From assembly GCA_003255025.1 (NCBI GenBank), contig QANY01005052.1, positions 1,612,001 to 1,676,000 of the forward strand: a stretch of DNA of 64,000 nucleotides. The letters run 5' to 3'. Below are positions 47,346 through 60,120 of this stretch, piece by piece; the stretch's first letter is position 1; each line of letters begins with the position of its first letter. Under the pieces are notes generated by a model. That model was not told the origin of the DNA. It did not search any database and saw only the letters and a program-made list of their open reading frames with translations. The position numbers and the translations under genes were made by a program. Source of the DNA: Datisca glomerata (Eukaryota; Streptophyta; Magnoliopsida; Cucurbitales; Datiscaceae).

Positions 47346-48659
47346 GAGGCTGGAGGTTTATTTCTTCTTCTTCTTCTTCCGAGTCCATTAATTAATAAGA
47401 ATCCTCATAAACTGTTTGACGAAGCGGGGAGACTTGTCAGAAAGCCAGGATGGGGATGCCCCTTGGAAGAGAAATAGGAACCCTTGGAAGAGAAACATGA
47501 GCTGAAGGTGCTAGAACAAATGTTGTGGTGATGTTTCTCCTGGGATCCAGAAGTAGGTGCCAGTCACATATTTTACAACAGAAAGGTAGTCATTATACGC
47601 TCAACGTTCACCTTTGAATGAAAAGGTTTTACGTTTGCTTGCTTATTTGCACAAAAATGTATGGATTAGTAAACGGAAAAACCTAACAAATAAATAAAAA
47701 TGATTTTTAAAAAAAATGACAAAATGAAGAAATGAAGCTCAGGCTGAGGAAACTTATTGAAAATGCGCTAGGTGCAAGGAATGATCCAGCAGCCTTCATC
47801 GCTCTAGTTTCTCCATATATTCAAGATGTCTCCCTCCCATCCTTTGTCTACTTTTGGGTGATCTTTAATAAGGGCCCCCCTCTAGTCCGTTCTGGGACCA
47901 TATAGTAGGTCTCTCCTTGAGATTTGACAAAATAAGTCAAACGGACTTTGACCAATCCTAAACCTAAGTTGTAGTCCAATATAAAGGTACTAGTATGATT
48001 CACCATCATCATGGCTGTTATTATGACGTAACAGCCACTATAGTCAATGACTAACTGCGGCCGAATGCCAGATGTTATAATGGACCACGGAGGTGGTCAG
48101 GAACTTGTAAAAGAAAAAAAAGAAACAGAGAACAATGATGAAAGATGTGTTGTATTTGTTCCAGAAAACCCTCGAGGAAGAATACGAAAGAGTCGATAAT
48201 AGTAGAAAACATGTCATGAAACAATTGGTAAAGAATGGAGTGGAATTCGAGCCGGCTAAGGTGCATGCCATGTACTACATAAAGTGTTAAATTACCCTTT
48301 GATTAGTCTTATGGGCCTACAAGATATGATCAAAAGGTTTGACTTCTTTTATAGTACATACAATGATTAGCTTTTCCCCATTTTTAAGTTGGATATAATC
48401 GTTTTTAGAGTTATCCTACGGTACATGCTATTTACCATATAATAGATTTAGCTAACCCTTAAATCATCTATTATAACCCTACATTAGATGATCCAAATTA
48501 TAATTTTAACTCTGTGTATGGTACATGATCTATAACATAGCATGACCCCTTTTTAAGTTTGATCTTCAATTATATTATCATACTTTCTTCATTATTATGA
48601 ATTGATTGATTCGTAATTTAATATTTGATGAAAGTATGTATACGTATATAATATAATAT
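47346..48659. other. Unassigned sequence between gypsy elements 3 and 2
   Basis: A (TTC)n run at 47365-47380; otherwise mixed composition. A plus-strand stretch at 48150-48290 (LEEEYERVDNSRKHVMKQLV) is protein-like but unrecognised. 48300-48660 is AT-rich with a hairpin (ATAATAGAT ... ATCTATTAT, about 48436-48472). No 3' LTR for element 3 could be found. Confidence 0.4.
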
Positions 48660-49718
48660 CTTGTATATATTGAAACGTCATTTGTGATGAGCTGGCTAAC
48701 TATTTACATTATCCCCTTGTACAAGTTCAAATGCGTAGTAGTTGAACTTGTACATAGTCTTTGTATGTGTTGTGGTCTTACTTGATAAGCCACATGTTCA
48801 ACTGTGATGGCAGACATTTCTTCATTGAATCACTCGTGTAAGGTCATCTTTGTTGCTCTAGCCCCTAGCTAGATGTGATGAAGTACCAATTGCTTTCATT
48901 TAGCCTTCGGTAAAACATGCAAGAAGCAGTTGGCTAGTGGGTCTCTCTTAATAAAAAGTTTGATTATGGAGGCATTCATGGAAATATGACTAGCATCACT
49001 TTCTGATATTAATGATCTGGAAGAATTGATCAAGAAGAACTCATCAAAAAGGCGCTTCACCAATTATAGGAATTACCAAATCAGCATAACAATAAGGTAA
49101 CATATTACCTAAGAAAACTAACTAAGATAAAGCTCATAAAGAAATGGCTCGGCGACGGATACACATACTGAAGTGTCATCCTCAGACGATTTAGCCTTTG
49201 AAGGCACATATAGGTATGAACCTGCATGATACTACCTAAGAAGGCACATATATACATGAAAATATAATCAAGTTACCTAAGGAGGCACGCACATATGTGA
49301 GCATTTAAACTATCCGTAGTGGTCACTCTTAAAGAGTTATATCTAAATTCCCACTTCAGACTTTCATTATGCTTCATTATATGCATCCCTACATTGCACG
49401 TTATGTCACCCTTACACGCGACTTTAGTATAGGCATCTTCATAACAAATAAATCTCTAAGTTAGATTTAATCTATGCGACAAAGGCCATGTTCTGTGGTA
49501 ATGAGAAAAGAAAAGAGTTAAGATAGTTTGTGTATTTCAAACACGTTATAACGGCCAAATTCTACTTTGGAGGAATTCGCAACAACGGCTAAGTCCGCCC
49601 AGACACTTGGTAGATTCAATAATTTTGTCGTTACCTCAGCTCACTAGTCATAATTTGATAAACCAAACAATAATAAGGTTTATAATCTTTATACATCTTT
49701 TTTTCCCTTCTACCTTCG
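48660..49718 (-). repeat. Gypsy element 2: LTR/U3-like and noncoding 3' region
   Basis: 48663-48750 aligns with 7558-7640 (TGAAACGTCATT, ACTATTTACATTA, TGTACAAG). 49360-49718 aligns with 12400-12955. Together these show that the DNA here is a shortened relative of element 1. Modules of AAGGCACATATA recur at 49200-49290. Confidence 0.65.
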
Positions 49719-49972
49719 TTGAAATGTCTTTATTGCATTTCAGGAACAAAATTTGCTAAAACGTCTTAAATGCATTCCAAGAACAAGATTCACTGACATG
49801 TCTCGAGTGCGTTCCAGGCACAAACTTACTGAAACATCTTAAATACGTTCCAGGAATAAACTTTGCTGAAACGTGCTAAATGTGCTTCAGGAACAAATTT
49901 TGTTGAAACGTCTTAAATACGTCTTAGGAACAAACTTTGCTGAAACGTCTTAAATGCTCTCTAGGAACAACC
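49719..49972 (-). repeat. Minisatellite, unit about 37 bp, about seven copies
   Basis: Unit: GAAACGTCTTAAATRCGTTC then CAGGAACAAACTTTGCT. Element 1 has only about two copies at the matching place (12955-13012). Confidence 0.85.
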
Positions 49973-50876
49973 GCCTTCGATTTCGCGCCCTCACGCTTTG
50001 ATCATACTACCTTCTTCGGGCACACACTTTGACCATACAGCCTACTTCAGGCTCACGCCTTCACCCTTTGTAATAATTTGGATGATAAAAATAGAAATTC
50101 CATGGCTAGTAAGATATTCAGTCATTGAATAACCTACATATCTCCATGATGAGCTTGATAATAAGTCTAGAAATTCCCACGATAAATTGATTAGTAAGTC
50201 CAAAAATCCAAAGATCCTCATATGTCAAGGAAGATATGAGATATGTGCACGTTGATAGAGTGATTACAGGTGTGCTAGATGTTACACTTTCAAAGCCAAT
50301 GTCAACTCAAATGTAATTTAAATACACATATAGCGTAAACTGTCTTAAGCCTTGAGTCCTTGAGTATGAAGAGCCTCATCTGTGCATTCCCTTTCCTTTT
50401 TAATGTAATTTTTTTAACATATATAATGCTCCAAGGAGTGTAGGAGCAGGCGTTGTACATTGGACGTTGGGCTTGGAGGCGTAACTTAAAGGCATGTGGA
50501 TGTTAGCGCCTGCTTGTGGTTTGTTGGGTTGGAAGACGTGTGGAAGAGATGCTGCATGTGGGCTTGAAGGCGGAGATATGCGTAGGTTGAAGCCCAAGGC
50601 GATTCGTAGGTCTTGAAGGCGGAGAGATGCGTAGGTTGAAACCCAAGGCGATTCGCAGGTCACCTGAGAGAAGGTGCGGGCCGTTGTGGAGCGTGCATGG
50701 GAGACGAGCGTGCACGCGGGTCATGAGCGGGTCACTGGTTCACCAAGGTGGGTGCGTTTCTAGGTCGCTTTTGAAAAGGACTGGGCCAAGGCGTTCCGCC
50801 CACGTGGGTTGCTCATCAATTGTTTTTTTAAATCAAGTGGTGAAGGCCTTGAGGTTTGAACCCCAGACCCACGGGT
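49973..50876. repeat. Unclassified region, GC-rich part with a 49-bp tandem duplication
   Basis: 50563-50611 and 50612-50660 are near-identical 49-bp copies (CTTGAAGGCGGAGA, ATGCGTAGGTTGAA, CCCAAGGCGATTCG). 50660-50876 is GC-rich and ends in GAGGTTTGAACCCCAGACC, which resembles a polymerase III B box. No A box, tRNA fold or SINE tail was found. Confidence 0.55.
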
Positions 50877-51545
50877 AGGGTGTTCAAAATTGTCTCGAAC
50901 CGAAAATGACTGAGTTGGTTGGTTCTTTATATGTGTTCGGTTTGGTTTGGTTCGGGAAAATGAGAGAACTAAAGTTTCGGTCGGTTCGAATTTTTGGTGG
51001 TTTTCAAACCGAACCGAAACATTAAATTCATAATATTTTTTTATATATAATTTCATATCAAACCGAACCAAACTGAAATGAACCAAAACAACATTTTGAT
51101 TTTAGAGTTGACAAAGTAAACCTTTGGATGTTGTTGTGACGCTTTGGTTAGGCTCAATTTACTTTGTCAACGTTACAACTGGGGCGAGCAGAATTCAATT
51201 TAGTAGAGGCTCGAAGTGGGGCTTACTAAGTAAAGGGCGGCATGCAAAGCTACAAGGGGATAGTGCGGCTTTCTTTGTTCTCATGGTAGAGTGAGGGGTG
51301 GCAAAAGACGGCTTTGCTCATGAGTTAGCGATCAAGCGGAAAAAGAGCTTTTTTTCTACAATAATATCATTTAAAAATTATTTTTAATTAATAATGTCGA
51401 ACTGAATAACTGAACCAAAACTCATGGTTCGATTCAGTTCGGTTCTTTTGACATGAATGATTTGGTTTGATTTTATTGCCAAATCAAAATTTCGGTTTGG
51501 TTTGACTTTTCACTAAAAACTGACCGAACCGAACCGTGGGAGAGA
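50877..51545 (+). repeat. AACCGAAC-rich MITE-like repeat, longest copy
   Basis: Starts TAGGGTGTTCAAAAT and contains TTCTTTATATGTGTTCGGTT, AACTAAAGTTTCGGTCGG, TTCATATCAAACCGAACC and, at the far end, GGTTTGACTTTTCACT and CCGAACCGAACCG. The centre (51120-51340) is unrelated sequence, possibly a nested insertion. The start resembles hAT-type ends (TAGGGGTG), but no flanking 8-bp duplication is evident. Confidence 0.6.
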
Positions 51546-52089
51546 GGAAGCCTCAATATGTCACTAGGAGCCACTGAACCAGCTTCATTCCTTGTTTATT
51601 CTCACTCCCTATTTTTTCTTCGTACGTATTCAACTCAATAATTCTCTTTCATTTGCATCTAACCCAATTTTTTTTATTTCTTCACCTCAACAATTTTTTT
51701 ATCCAACTCCAACTCCAAAGTTTTTTCATACGCCTTCAACACAACAAATTTTTTTTATACACTTTCAACTTCACAATTTTTTTTGTAAGCCTTCAACTCA
51801 ACGACAATTTGTTTTTGAAAATCGAAGCCTTCTTCTACTCAAACGTCTTAGCATTCTCTTCACCACTTTTGAAGAAACTCATGAATTTCAAATACATTTG
51901 ATTTGTCGGTAACAAGAAAATATAACATTTTTTAGGAGGATGGGTCCCTGCCCTACCACCTCAACGATTTTATGAGAGCAACATCTACTCTCATATGCAC
52001 ACCCTCATCCTTCTCTTCCCCCTCATCCACTGTGGCCCATTGTGATGTAGAGGGGGACTTACAGCCACACTGATAATGTAGCATGCAAT

Positions 52090-53343
52090 GGGAAATATGG
52101 GTTCCCCATGGCTTCCTCATCTTCAATAATGATCTCCCCTATTTGGAGTTTGTCATGGAAGATCTGCCTCAAATTTCTACAATATTTGGTTGCATGGGTG
52201 GTGTCTTGGTGGAATCAGTGATCCCGGGATGATTCTATTTCTTCTCTGATGGGAAAACTGTCCACCTAAGGTCTCCATATGACCTTATCCTTGATCTATG
52301 CATCCAAGAGTGCCTTTACCTTGTCCATGGAGCATGGGAAATGTGGTTGATCATCCCTTTTGCTCATGCCCCACTTTTCACCTCGCCCTTGCTACTTCGA
52401 AGTGTACCGCGCAGGCTTCCATGCAAGCCCCCCGCACTCAGTATGCTCCACGACTTTTTGCCTGGACACTGAAGTGTTGGTGCGTTAGGTAGCTACATAG
52501 ATACGGGAGAACGTGGTGATTTGGAGGTTATCTAAATGCACTGTATACTCAATAATCATTTCGCAGATGTACATCTTCACTAAGTCATCCTCCTTCCACT
52601 CTTTCTGGCAATCTGGTGCTTTGTCCTTGAACTCATCAAGTCTTCATCTTTCCTTTGAGGCTCACGCCCTAACTCAAGAATGCTCATCTTTTCTTCAGAC
52701 ATAAAGAACTTTCTCATGAAGGTATAAACCATATGTCGCCAAGTCAATTGATCATAAAATCAAGTTGTTGTACCATGTGTATGCCCGCGCAATCAGTAAT
52801 TTTGAGAACTCCCTTATCATGGACTCATCACATCTATGTGGGCCAAGTCATCAATGAAACGTATAATGTGCTTCCCAGCATATCCGATTTCTTACAACGT
52901 CTCCTTGGTAATGAAAGAGCTAGGGTCAACGTCTCGAAGGTTGCTTGAGTGACCCATATTCTGGTCACTGTTTGCCATCCTAGATCTGGACAAACCCTCG
53001 GGTTGTGTAGGTGGGATATGCATGTCAGCATCCATCTGATTCCCCATGCGGGGTGGGATGATATGGTTAACATTTGATGGGGGATGGGGGTTTTGGGCAG
53101 CCGTGAGGAGAGCGATCAACGTGCCTAAAAGTTGGTGAATCGCTGATAGTGTTAGTCTGCCATGTTGATGTCATAGTGGCAGCAATGATGATGGCAAGGT
53201 TGGATGTCTCCTTGGAAGTAGTGTCTTCCAAGTCCTGGTTCTCTATCGACGGGTTCACGTTTTCCCCTTCTAAATGGGAAGAAGCTTTGGTGAATCTACC
53301 ACGTTCGTCCATACTTAATGAAAACAGGTAGTAGACAGGTCAC
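52090..53343 (-). pseudogene. Gypsy element 2 gag
   Basis: From the primer site leftward: MDERGRFTKASSHLEGE (53312), a linker rich in Pro and Asn (53119-52890), the Gag core RHMVYTFMRKFFMSEEKMSI then LELGRELQRKDE (about 52730-52640), and a C-terminal part with the dispersed motif KALLDAxIKDKVIWRP and HQDTTHATKYCRNLRQIF (about 52330-52170), which corresponds to the FHxDHGHxTExC segment of plant gypsy Gags. Frames change and stops occur. No protease, reverse transcriptase or integrase follows. Confidence 0.75.
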
Positions 53344-53361
53344 TCCCCAGTGGAGTCGCCA
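53344..53361 (-). promoter_or_regulatory. Primer binding site of gypsy element 2
   Basis: The minus strand reads TGGCGACTCCACTGGGGA three bases inside the LTR end (TGTTTAG, 53365). TGGCGACTC-type sites follow the 5' LTR of several plant Ty3/gypsy families. Confidence 0.78.
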
Positions 53362-53364
53362 AAA

Positions 53365-53790
53365 TGTTTAGCTATTTTTTGAGTGATGTATAAAGAAGCG
53401 ACCTAGTCTAATAACAAGTAAGCCTGAGAACATGAGAATTGTGTGACTGGAGGGTGAAGTACAAGAACCCTAGGTCTACCTAAAGAAGGTGACAAATGCC
53501 TTTACTACTCTAAGGTTGATGAGAATTCCAAGTTTGAAATATTCTATCTGATTTCTTGGCCTTGGGAAATGGAAAGTAATAATGATGGTGGTGATCCCTA
53601 TAATGATACCAAAGGTACCTTATATTGATGGGATCAAGTGGGGACCATAAACCCATCCCTTATTACAACACACGAATTCATGTGATAAACGTGGCCACAC
53701 TTTGCGTCCCTAACTAGTCGTGCTTTAATGGCATCGAGCAGTTACATAACCAACTCACAAATGGAAGGGTTGTACTAACGTATAACACTC
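53365..53790 (-). repeat. Partial 5' LTR of gypsy element 2
   Basis: Plus strand starts TGTTTAGC and shares GCGACCTAG, ACAAGTAAGC, GTGGGGACC/AGGGACC, AACGTGGCCA and TGGCATCGAG in order with 6647-7010. The homology stops near 53790, so the U3 end is missing. Confidence 0.8.
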
Positions 53791-53845
53791 GACTATAAGA
53801 ACATACTGATCACCCTCGGACCGTTTCGAGGATGGTCACACAATG

Positions 53846-54030
53846 AGGAGCCACCTCCGAGCTTCCCCTGGGTGGCTCAGTGGGGAAGCCGCCCATGGGC
53901 TTCCCCTGGGGGCAGTTCAGTGGGGAGTCACCCCCCCTTAGTTTAGCCCAAGGCGGCTCAGTGGGGGTGTTGCCCCCGGCTTCCCTCGGGGCGACTCATT
54001 GGGGAGCCACCCGAGGCGGTTCGATGAGCT
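53846..54030. repeat. GC-rich minisatellite
   Basis: About four imperfect units containing GGCTTCCCCTGGG and GGCTCAGTGGGGA with CC-rich joins, spacing about 40-50 bp. It is the most GC-rich stretch of the window, wedged between LTR and LINE. Confidence 0.75.
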
Positions 54031-54035
54031 CGTCG

Positions 54036-55423
54036 CGCTCTTTTAATAAGAATGGTACCTACTCTGTGAAATCTAGTTATCACTCAATTTTCAGTGATAT
54101 GTTTGATTATTTAGGCCTTAATGCTTCATATTCTAAAGTTATCAATATTGATTTATGGAATATTATTGGGAATGCTAAAATACCCCAAAAAGTTAAGTTG
54201 TTCTTTAAGGAGAATTATTTTAAACTTCCTGCCTACGGGAAGTAATTTGAGACATAGGAAAATTATTTCTAATAACATATGTCCTATTTGTGAAAGAGAA
54301 GAAGAACTACTGACCATCTATTATTTAGTTGTAAATGGGCTAAAGGGGTCTGGCTTTCTTCCCCTCTCCAACTTAAAGTCTCTTTTTTTCTCCAACTTAG
54401 ATTGGTTATTTGATAGGCTTACAGATCTGAAAATTCACCTTGATGGAGGTATGTCTATGATCTCTTTATTTTTCCGTACTTGTTGGTATATTTGGAAAGA
54501 AAGGAACCTATTTATTTTTTAAGGAAAGCATGTGAATTCAGTTTCTGTTTCCCATAATGCTTGCAAATACTACTCTGAATATTGTGCTGCTAATGATCTG
54601 TCTTTCCCTCTAGTTGTCCCCATTATTAATTCTAATCCGAATTCAGTACTTATAGTTCAACTTCTATTTTGAAGAGCATTAAACTTTCACGTTTGGTTTC
54701 TGGTAGATCCTCTTTAAGGATAAATTCAGTTTTTCTCATTTCTCATGCTACCCACCCCCCTTCTAGTTCTAATTATAACAAGTCTGATTCCATGAATTTG
54801 TTAAGGCATAAGATAGGTTGTAAGTTCAATCTCTACTCTCCTGATTTGCTCTCCCTAGATCTAAGCCTGTTAAGATTGATCCTTTAAGGTTTTCTTCCTC
54901 AGTCTTCCAAATTAAATTTCAATAGTTTTTCTCAAGTATGGCATTCTAATTCTGAGTTTTCTAACACTTCTTTTAGTCTGATTTGCTGCCTCAGTGGCAT
55001 CATTGCCATACACTTTACGGGAAACATTGTTGATATATCTGGGAGGAAGATATACAATAGAAGCATTGTCCACGCTGAGCTGAAAGCTATTGAAGATGGT
55101 TTGGAGCTGGCAAAAGGAAATGGTTGGCTGAACATTCAAATCGAAAGTGACTCAAGGAAAGCTGTTGACTTTTGAATGACAAGTCCATCCCTCCTTGGGA
55201 TCTTGTAAATTTTGTCAAACATATTAAGATTTTCTTCAATCATTTTGACAAATCTATCGCTATGTATATAATTGATCAAAGTTGTATAATTAGTAACTCC
55301 CTTGTCTTACCTCACGCCATTTCCTCTTTAGTGGATACGGACAAACATTTTACTAATGGCAGTTTCAAACCACATTGTTGTATATGATTCTCTTTTTTAA
55401 TAAAATTTCTTTGTTGTTGATAA
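54036..55423 (+). pseudogene. LINE 3' end: zinc-binding region, RNase H and A-rich tail
   Basis: FNKNGTYSVKSSYHSIFSD (54036-54090), IDLWNIIGNAKIPQKVKLFF (54150-54205), a CPIC knuckle (54285-54300) and TCWYIWKERNLFIF (54480-54522). RNase H: a degraded start, then RSIVHAELKAIEDGLELAKG then NGWLNIQIESDSRKAVDF (55056-55170) and the terminal HxxxSSLVDTDKHF segment (55310-55355). Ends in AT-rich DNA with GATAAAAAATAATAAG (55418-55433), a likely 3' tail. Confidence 0.85.
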
Positions 55424-55623
55424 AAAATAATAAGAAATAATTACTTTTAGTAACTTAAAATAAAATATTTTTAAAATTGAATATGTCAAAAGACAAAAAT
55501 ATAAAAAATGTTAAGTGTTATTAAGTGTGATTGTGGCTTTTACAAATTGAAAACAATATAATTTTGATTATTTTATTAGAACTTGAAAAAAATTACGACT
55601 ATGACACTCGTGACCCGTTATGT

Positions 55624-57487
55624 TGTTGGAATATGTCCATAAAGTAGCGTGTAATAACTATTTATTTGTATTTAGTTATTTCTCTAACATTAATATTATT
55701 GAATTTTTATGAATAAATTGAAAGTTTTATTAAAGTGTGTTTATAAATTACTCAAGTCCTGGAACTTTTATCAACGAACGAAGAGTGAAGACAAAGACAT
55801 TTTCAGATGAACTCTTCTGAGAAAGTTTAGAATGATATCTCCAGTTTTATGATCGACTGTGCAATCAAATTCGGTTAACCTAAACAGTTATGAACATGTT
55901 GAATAAACCGGTAACAGATTAGTTTAGAGCCCAAAACTATTTACCAAGCTCTAAATCTAAGTGTTACACCTTAAGAGTATTTTCATAATTACTTTAATTG
56001 TGAGATGAATACGTAGCTTGACTTAGTTAGTTGCAATATTTGATATGTCAAATGAGTGAGTTCAAATTGGCGGGCAATACCTCGACTGTTATGATTGTAA
56101 TTCAATTAAGTTGGAGTTACGTGATTCATAGATATGAAAATTCCTGGTTCGATTGTGAAAGCAACAATATCACCTTATTCTTTATTGATTAGTGTGTGAA
56201 TAAATTAACATAGACAAGTATTCAATGAATTGAGTCATTGATTAAGACTTGTCAATTATACAAGACAATTCACTATTATGTTTTTCTTATTCACAATCAA
56301 TAAATGAGTCAAGAAAATAATAACAAGATGGGTAAAATGATAATTGTACATTCTATTCTTATTACTGATATTCACGATGGGTACTATGTTAAAATATTCT
56401 ATAGACCTTGAAAATAAAAGGGTTTATTTACACCAATAGAAAACATAGCGCTCATGAATTCGAGAGTTAATTCGGCATCGAACCTATATTGAAGTCGTAC
56501 GATATCAGGATTAAATAGGTCAAGAATTTATGAAGATAAATTCGTCGGGTATTTAAATCCTTAGCTTTGTTCATGTGGGTCCATTCAGTCTCAGAAATAG
56601 CTCATGGGAACATGAATAGAAAAACGAAGTAAATTAGATCAAAATGTATTTTGGTGCCAATGCATATTTCTTACACCTATATGTGATGGGTGATGCCAGT
56701 TAAGTGTGATTATATATATTGAAACTGATTAGTTTATTATTTATAATAATTGGATAATTACTAAATAAAAAATAAATTAATAAATTAATTGATAATGATC
56801 GATTAAATCTATCAATTGGATTGATGAATCTCAATACAACTCAAACTCTAGGGAATATTGTAATTTTTGGCAATTATGAATGTATGAGGTGAATTTTTAG
56901 AAATTTATAAATATATAGGTATATTTATAAATATCAAAAATTATATTTTATCAATACCTAATAGCAATCTGATTGCAGATTCATATTGATAAGATACAGT
57001 TGCTTATTAAAAAAGCAAAGGAGAAAAACATTTCCCCTTCCCTCCATGTTGCTGTCGAAAAATATATTGAAGGAGAAACCTTTTTCGATCTTTCTTTGTC
57101 AATCGTTTTGAGAGCCCACACTTAAATTCCTACACAAAATTCTCGTAAGATATATTTATGATTTTAACGGATGGTTGTTGGTGGATGAAATTCACAAATT
57201 GTTCTTGGAGTTCAATTGTGTGATTCAGATCCTGAAACTTGAAGAACACGAAGAACGCTCGAAGGAATTCTGCTAGTTCAGAAATTCTCCAATACAAAGT
57301 ATAGGTGAAAAAATTGTTTCTAACCTTATCTTTTCGTTTAATGTCTATATGCATAATCGCACGTTGTTTAGTTTTAAGTTATTTAATTTGATTAAATAAG
57401 TTAGTTGGAAAAAATTGATATTCCGCCCACAAACCGCTCGTGGTTCAAACTTATTTTTAATTAATTTAAAACCAACCGGTCCTAGCA
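55624..57487 (+). repeat. Left LTR of copia 2
   Basis: TGTTGGAATATGTCC to GTCCTAGCA, 1864 bp. Aligns with 62691-64000 with substitutions and several indels. Confidence 0.9.
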
Positions 57488-57489
57488 AT

Positions 57490-57501
57490 TAGTATCAGAG
57501 C
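57490..57501 (+). promoter_or_regulatory. tRNA-Met primer binding site
   Basis: TAGTATCAGAGC, one mismatch from TGGTATCAGAGC, two bases after the LTR end. Confidence 0.88.
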
Positions 57502-59317
57502 AATAGGTTCTTGATTATGCATATTGATATTTGAAGTGAACGTATTGAGAATTTTATGGATATTGGCATATGATTTTGTATGGTAGATTCAAAACTTTTT
57601 TGAATGTGTTATGTGATTTGATCCCTAACTATTGGCTATAGGCATTTTTATTTCAATTTAGAATTGATGTACGCCAGATTTGAGGCATATGATTGTGTGT
57701 AATTTATTTTATGAAATTTATAATTTTATAAATTTGATGTAAAATCATCGTCGCTTCAATACCATCGCCAGAAAAAACCACTGAGAAGTCGCTGGACAGG
57801 CACCGAGAAGCCGCCAGAGGCACTGTTCACGCGGAATTACTATTTCACACCAAAAATCCTGTTCACATGGCCGACGGTACTGTTTTGGTGCCCGTCACCG
57901 TCGCTGTCAGCTCCCGTGCTCTCCATGGTGACTAGGGTTTGTGAAAGCTTATGGGATAAAAATTAGGGTTTGGGAAGTCATGTGATGTTTCACGATAACC
58001 GTATCCTATATTTTTTTTCTTTTAAATTTTGAATTTTGAATTATAAATTTTAAATTTCAAAGGATAAAAGATAATTATCTATTTTATTTTTTTATCTTTT
58101 GAATTTTGAATTCAAAAAATAATTATCAATGTTATCTTTTTATCTTTTGTTTTATTTTTAAGACAAAAAGGAAGGATAATTAATGAGATTATTTAATTAA
58201 GAAAATAGTTTTCCTTAATCAAATGGTTTGAGTCAAAATTTAAATTTTAAATTTTTAAAATTTGAAATTTGAAATTTCAATTTCAATTTTGAATTTTGAA
58301 TTTTAAATTTTAAATTTGATTTTAAAATGGGAATGTATTTTTGTAAAGAGTTACAAAGTGGTTGGACAACCTGAAGGACAAACAGACAATTACAGACACC
58401 ATGAAAATTTGTAAATTAATTTATAATTTATTATTCTTTTGAGTTGTAATTAGAAATGAGCTAATAGAGATGTTAGTTTTAAATGTATGATTTAATCTTA
58501 ATCGCGCATTATCATATAGCATGCCATATAGATCTAAAGATATGTCAATATCAAATTATCATGTAGCATGTACATGCATCATCGTAGATTAATTATAACA
58601 GTTATAATTTAATAATAATTTGAAATATAATGGTTATGATTTAAATTGGGATTTAAAATTAAATAAAGGATTTATAAATTTCATCATATTTTTCAAATTA
58701 ATAAAAGTTATGTTTTGAAAAACAACAAAAAATCCAAAGTTTTTTTTTCAAAAACTAATTGGTAGAGTCGTTTACGTTGAAATGTTCTCAAGGTCTTCAA
58801 CACAAACATGATCGTGCCATCAGGAATGGTTTAGAACCGCCCATAGCGGTCCTTTCTTCAATGGGAGAAACTTTGGAGTCATGTCGCTTTGAGTCATTGA
58901 GTTGCTTGAGAAACTAAGCCTTCTAAAAGAAATTGTTGGGCAAGGTTGTCCCATAGGCTGACTGTTAATCCATAACAACTTTTAAGAGACGATGCGTTGG
59001 TTTTTTTAGACTGAAGCACATTAGATACCCCACTTAGAGGCTAATCAATGGGGCCAAGGTGACCAAAACTATTAGTTATTGGTTAAGCTAAATGTGGAGA
59101 CATTTGAGCGTTAACTAAACGAGAAAAGTCTCGATGCGATAGAAGATAGTTTGGATTTCATCCCTCGATGAGACAAGCTATCATTTTTTATCGTAAAATC
59201 ATGGAGGAAGTATTTTTTAATGGATTTTTAAATATTTAAGTAGTTGCATTGTGCATCATACTTTCCTAAATGATTGAGCATTTATTTACACTGCTTTATT
59301 TATTCTTTTCGATAATC
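57502..59317 (+). other. Long untranslated leader of copia 2
   Basis: About 1.8 kb without recognisable ORF. GC-rich patch at 57740-57930 in AT-rich DNA, as in the nested copia. 58010-58320 is built of TTTGAATTTTGAATT-type short repeats. Confidence 0.6.
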
Positions 59318-60120
59318 ATGTCAATATTCTCATTCTCAACTATCTTAAACGCGGACAATATTAATTGGTGATAATTACGATGATTGGAAACACAATCTTG
59401 ATATCGTACTGACGATTAAAAAGCACAAGTTCGTGCTCACCAGCCCTTGTTCCTTTGAGCCTTTTAGTAAATTGACTCAAGAGGGAAATGATGTTTATAC
59501 TTCTTGGCTACGTTCTGATGAGATAGGGAGATATTACATCTTGGCTTCTGTTAGCAATGTGGTTCAACAACAACATCAGAATTTGTAAACCACTCATGAT
59601 ATGATGTTGAACATCACCGAAATATTTAGAGATCATGGACATTAAGCCAAACATGCAGTTGTGTGAAGCTTTATGAACTGCATGATAAAACCTGAAACTC
59701 TTGTCAGAGAATATATGATGCTAATCATTAATTATCTAAATGAGATGGAGATCATGGGTTTGAGGTTGATGGCGAGACTCGAGTGGATATGATCCCAGAG
59801 ACTCTGCCTGATACCTTCGAGAATTTCAAACTTAATCATTTAATGAATAAGTTAAGGTACTCGCTTCCTGAGATTATGAAAGAGTTGCAAGCTGCTAAGA
59901 CTTTGTTTCTAAAAGGCAAGAGGAAGAGTGGAGAGACAAACTTTACTGAAAGTAATCCTTCTACCTCTAGCGCCAAAAGGAAACAAGAGAGGAGGTCTGA
60001 ATAAAGCTAAGAAGCAGAACTAAAAAGTTACAAATGGTAAGGGCACTACAAGGTGGACATGTTGTCGTCACTGTGGAGTCGATAACAAATGGATATGCAA
60101 CTGCCTGGATCTAATCGATC
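59318..60120 (+). pseudogene. Copia 2 gag
   Basis: ATG 59318 (MSIFSFSTILNADN), then DDWKHNLDIVLTIKKHKFVL, VYTSWLRSDEIGRYYILASV (59380-59560), a Gag core in other frames (IPETLPDTFENFKLNHLMN, 59792-59848) and a Cys/His knuckle CCRHCGVDNKWICNC (60055-60105). Several stops. Confidence 0.8.

Noticed and set aside
50850..50870. tRNA or SINE from the B-box-like GGTTTGAACCCC
   Set aside because: No A box at a suitable distance, no cloverleaf and no A- or T-rich tail.
52298..53331. Several plus-strand open frames of 60-71 codons
   Set aside because: They are the opposite strand of the gypsy element 2 gag, which has the family motifs.
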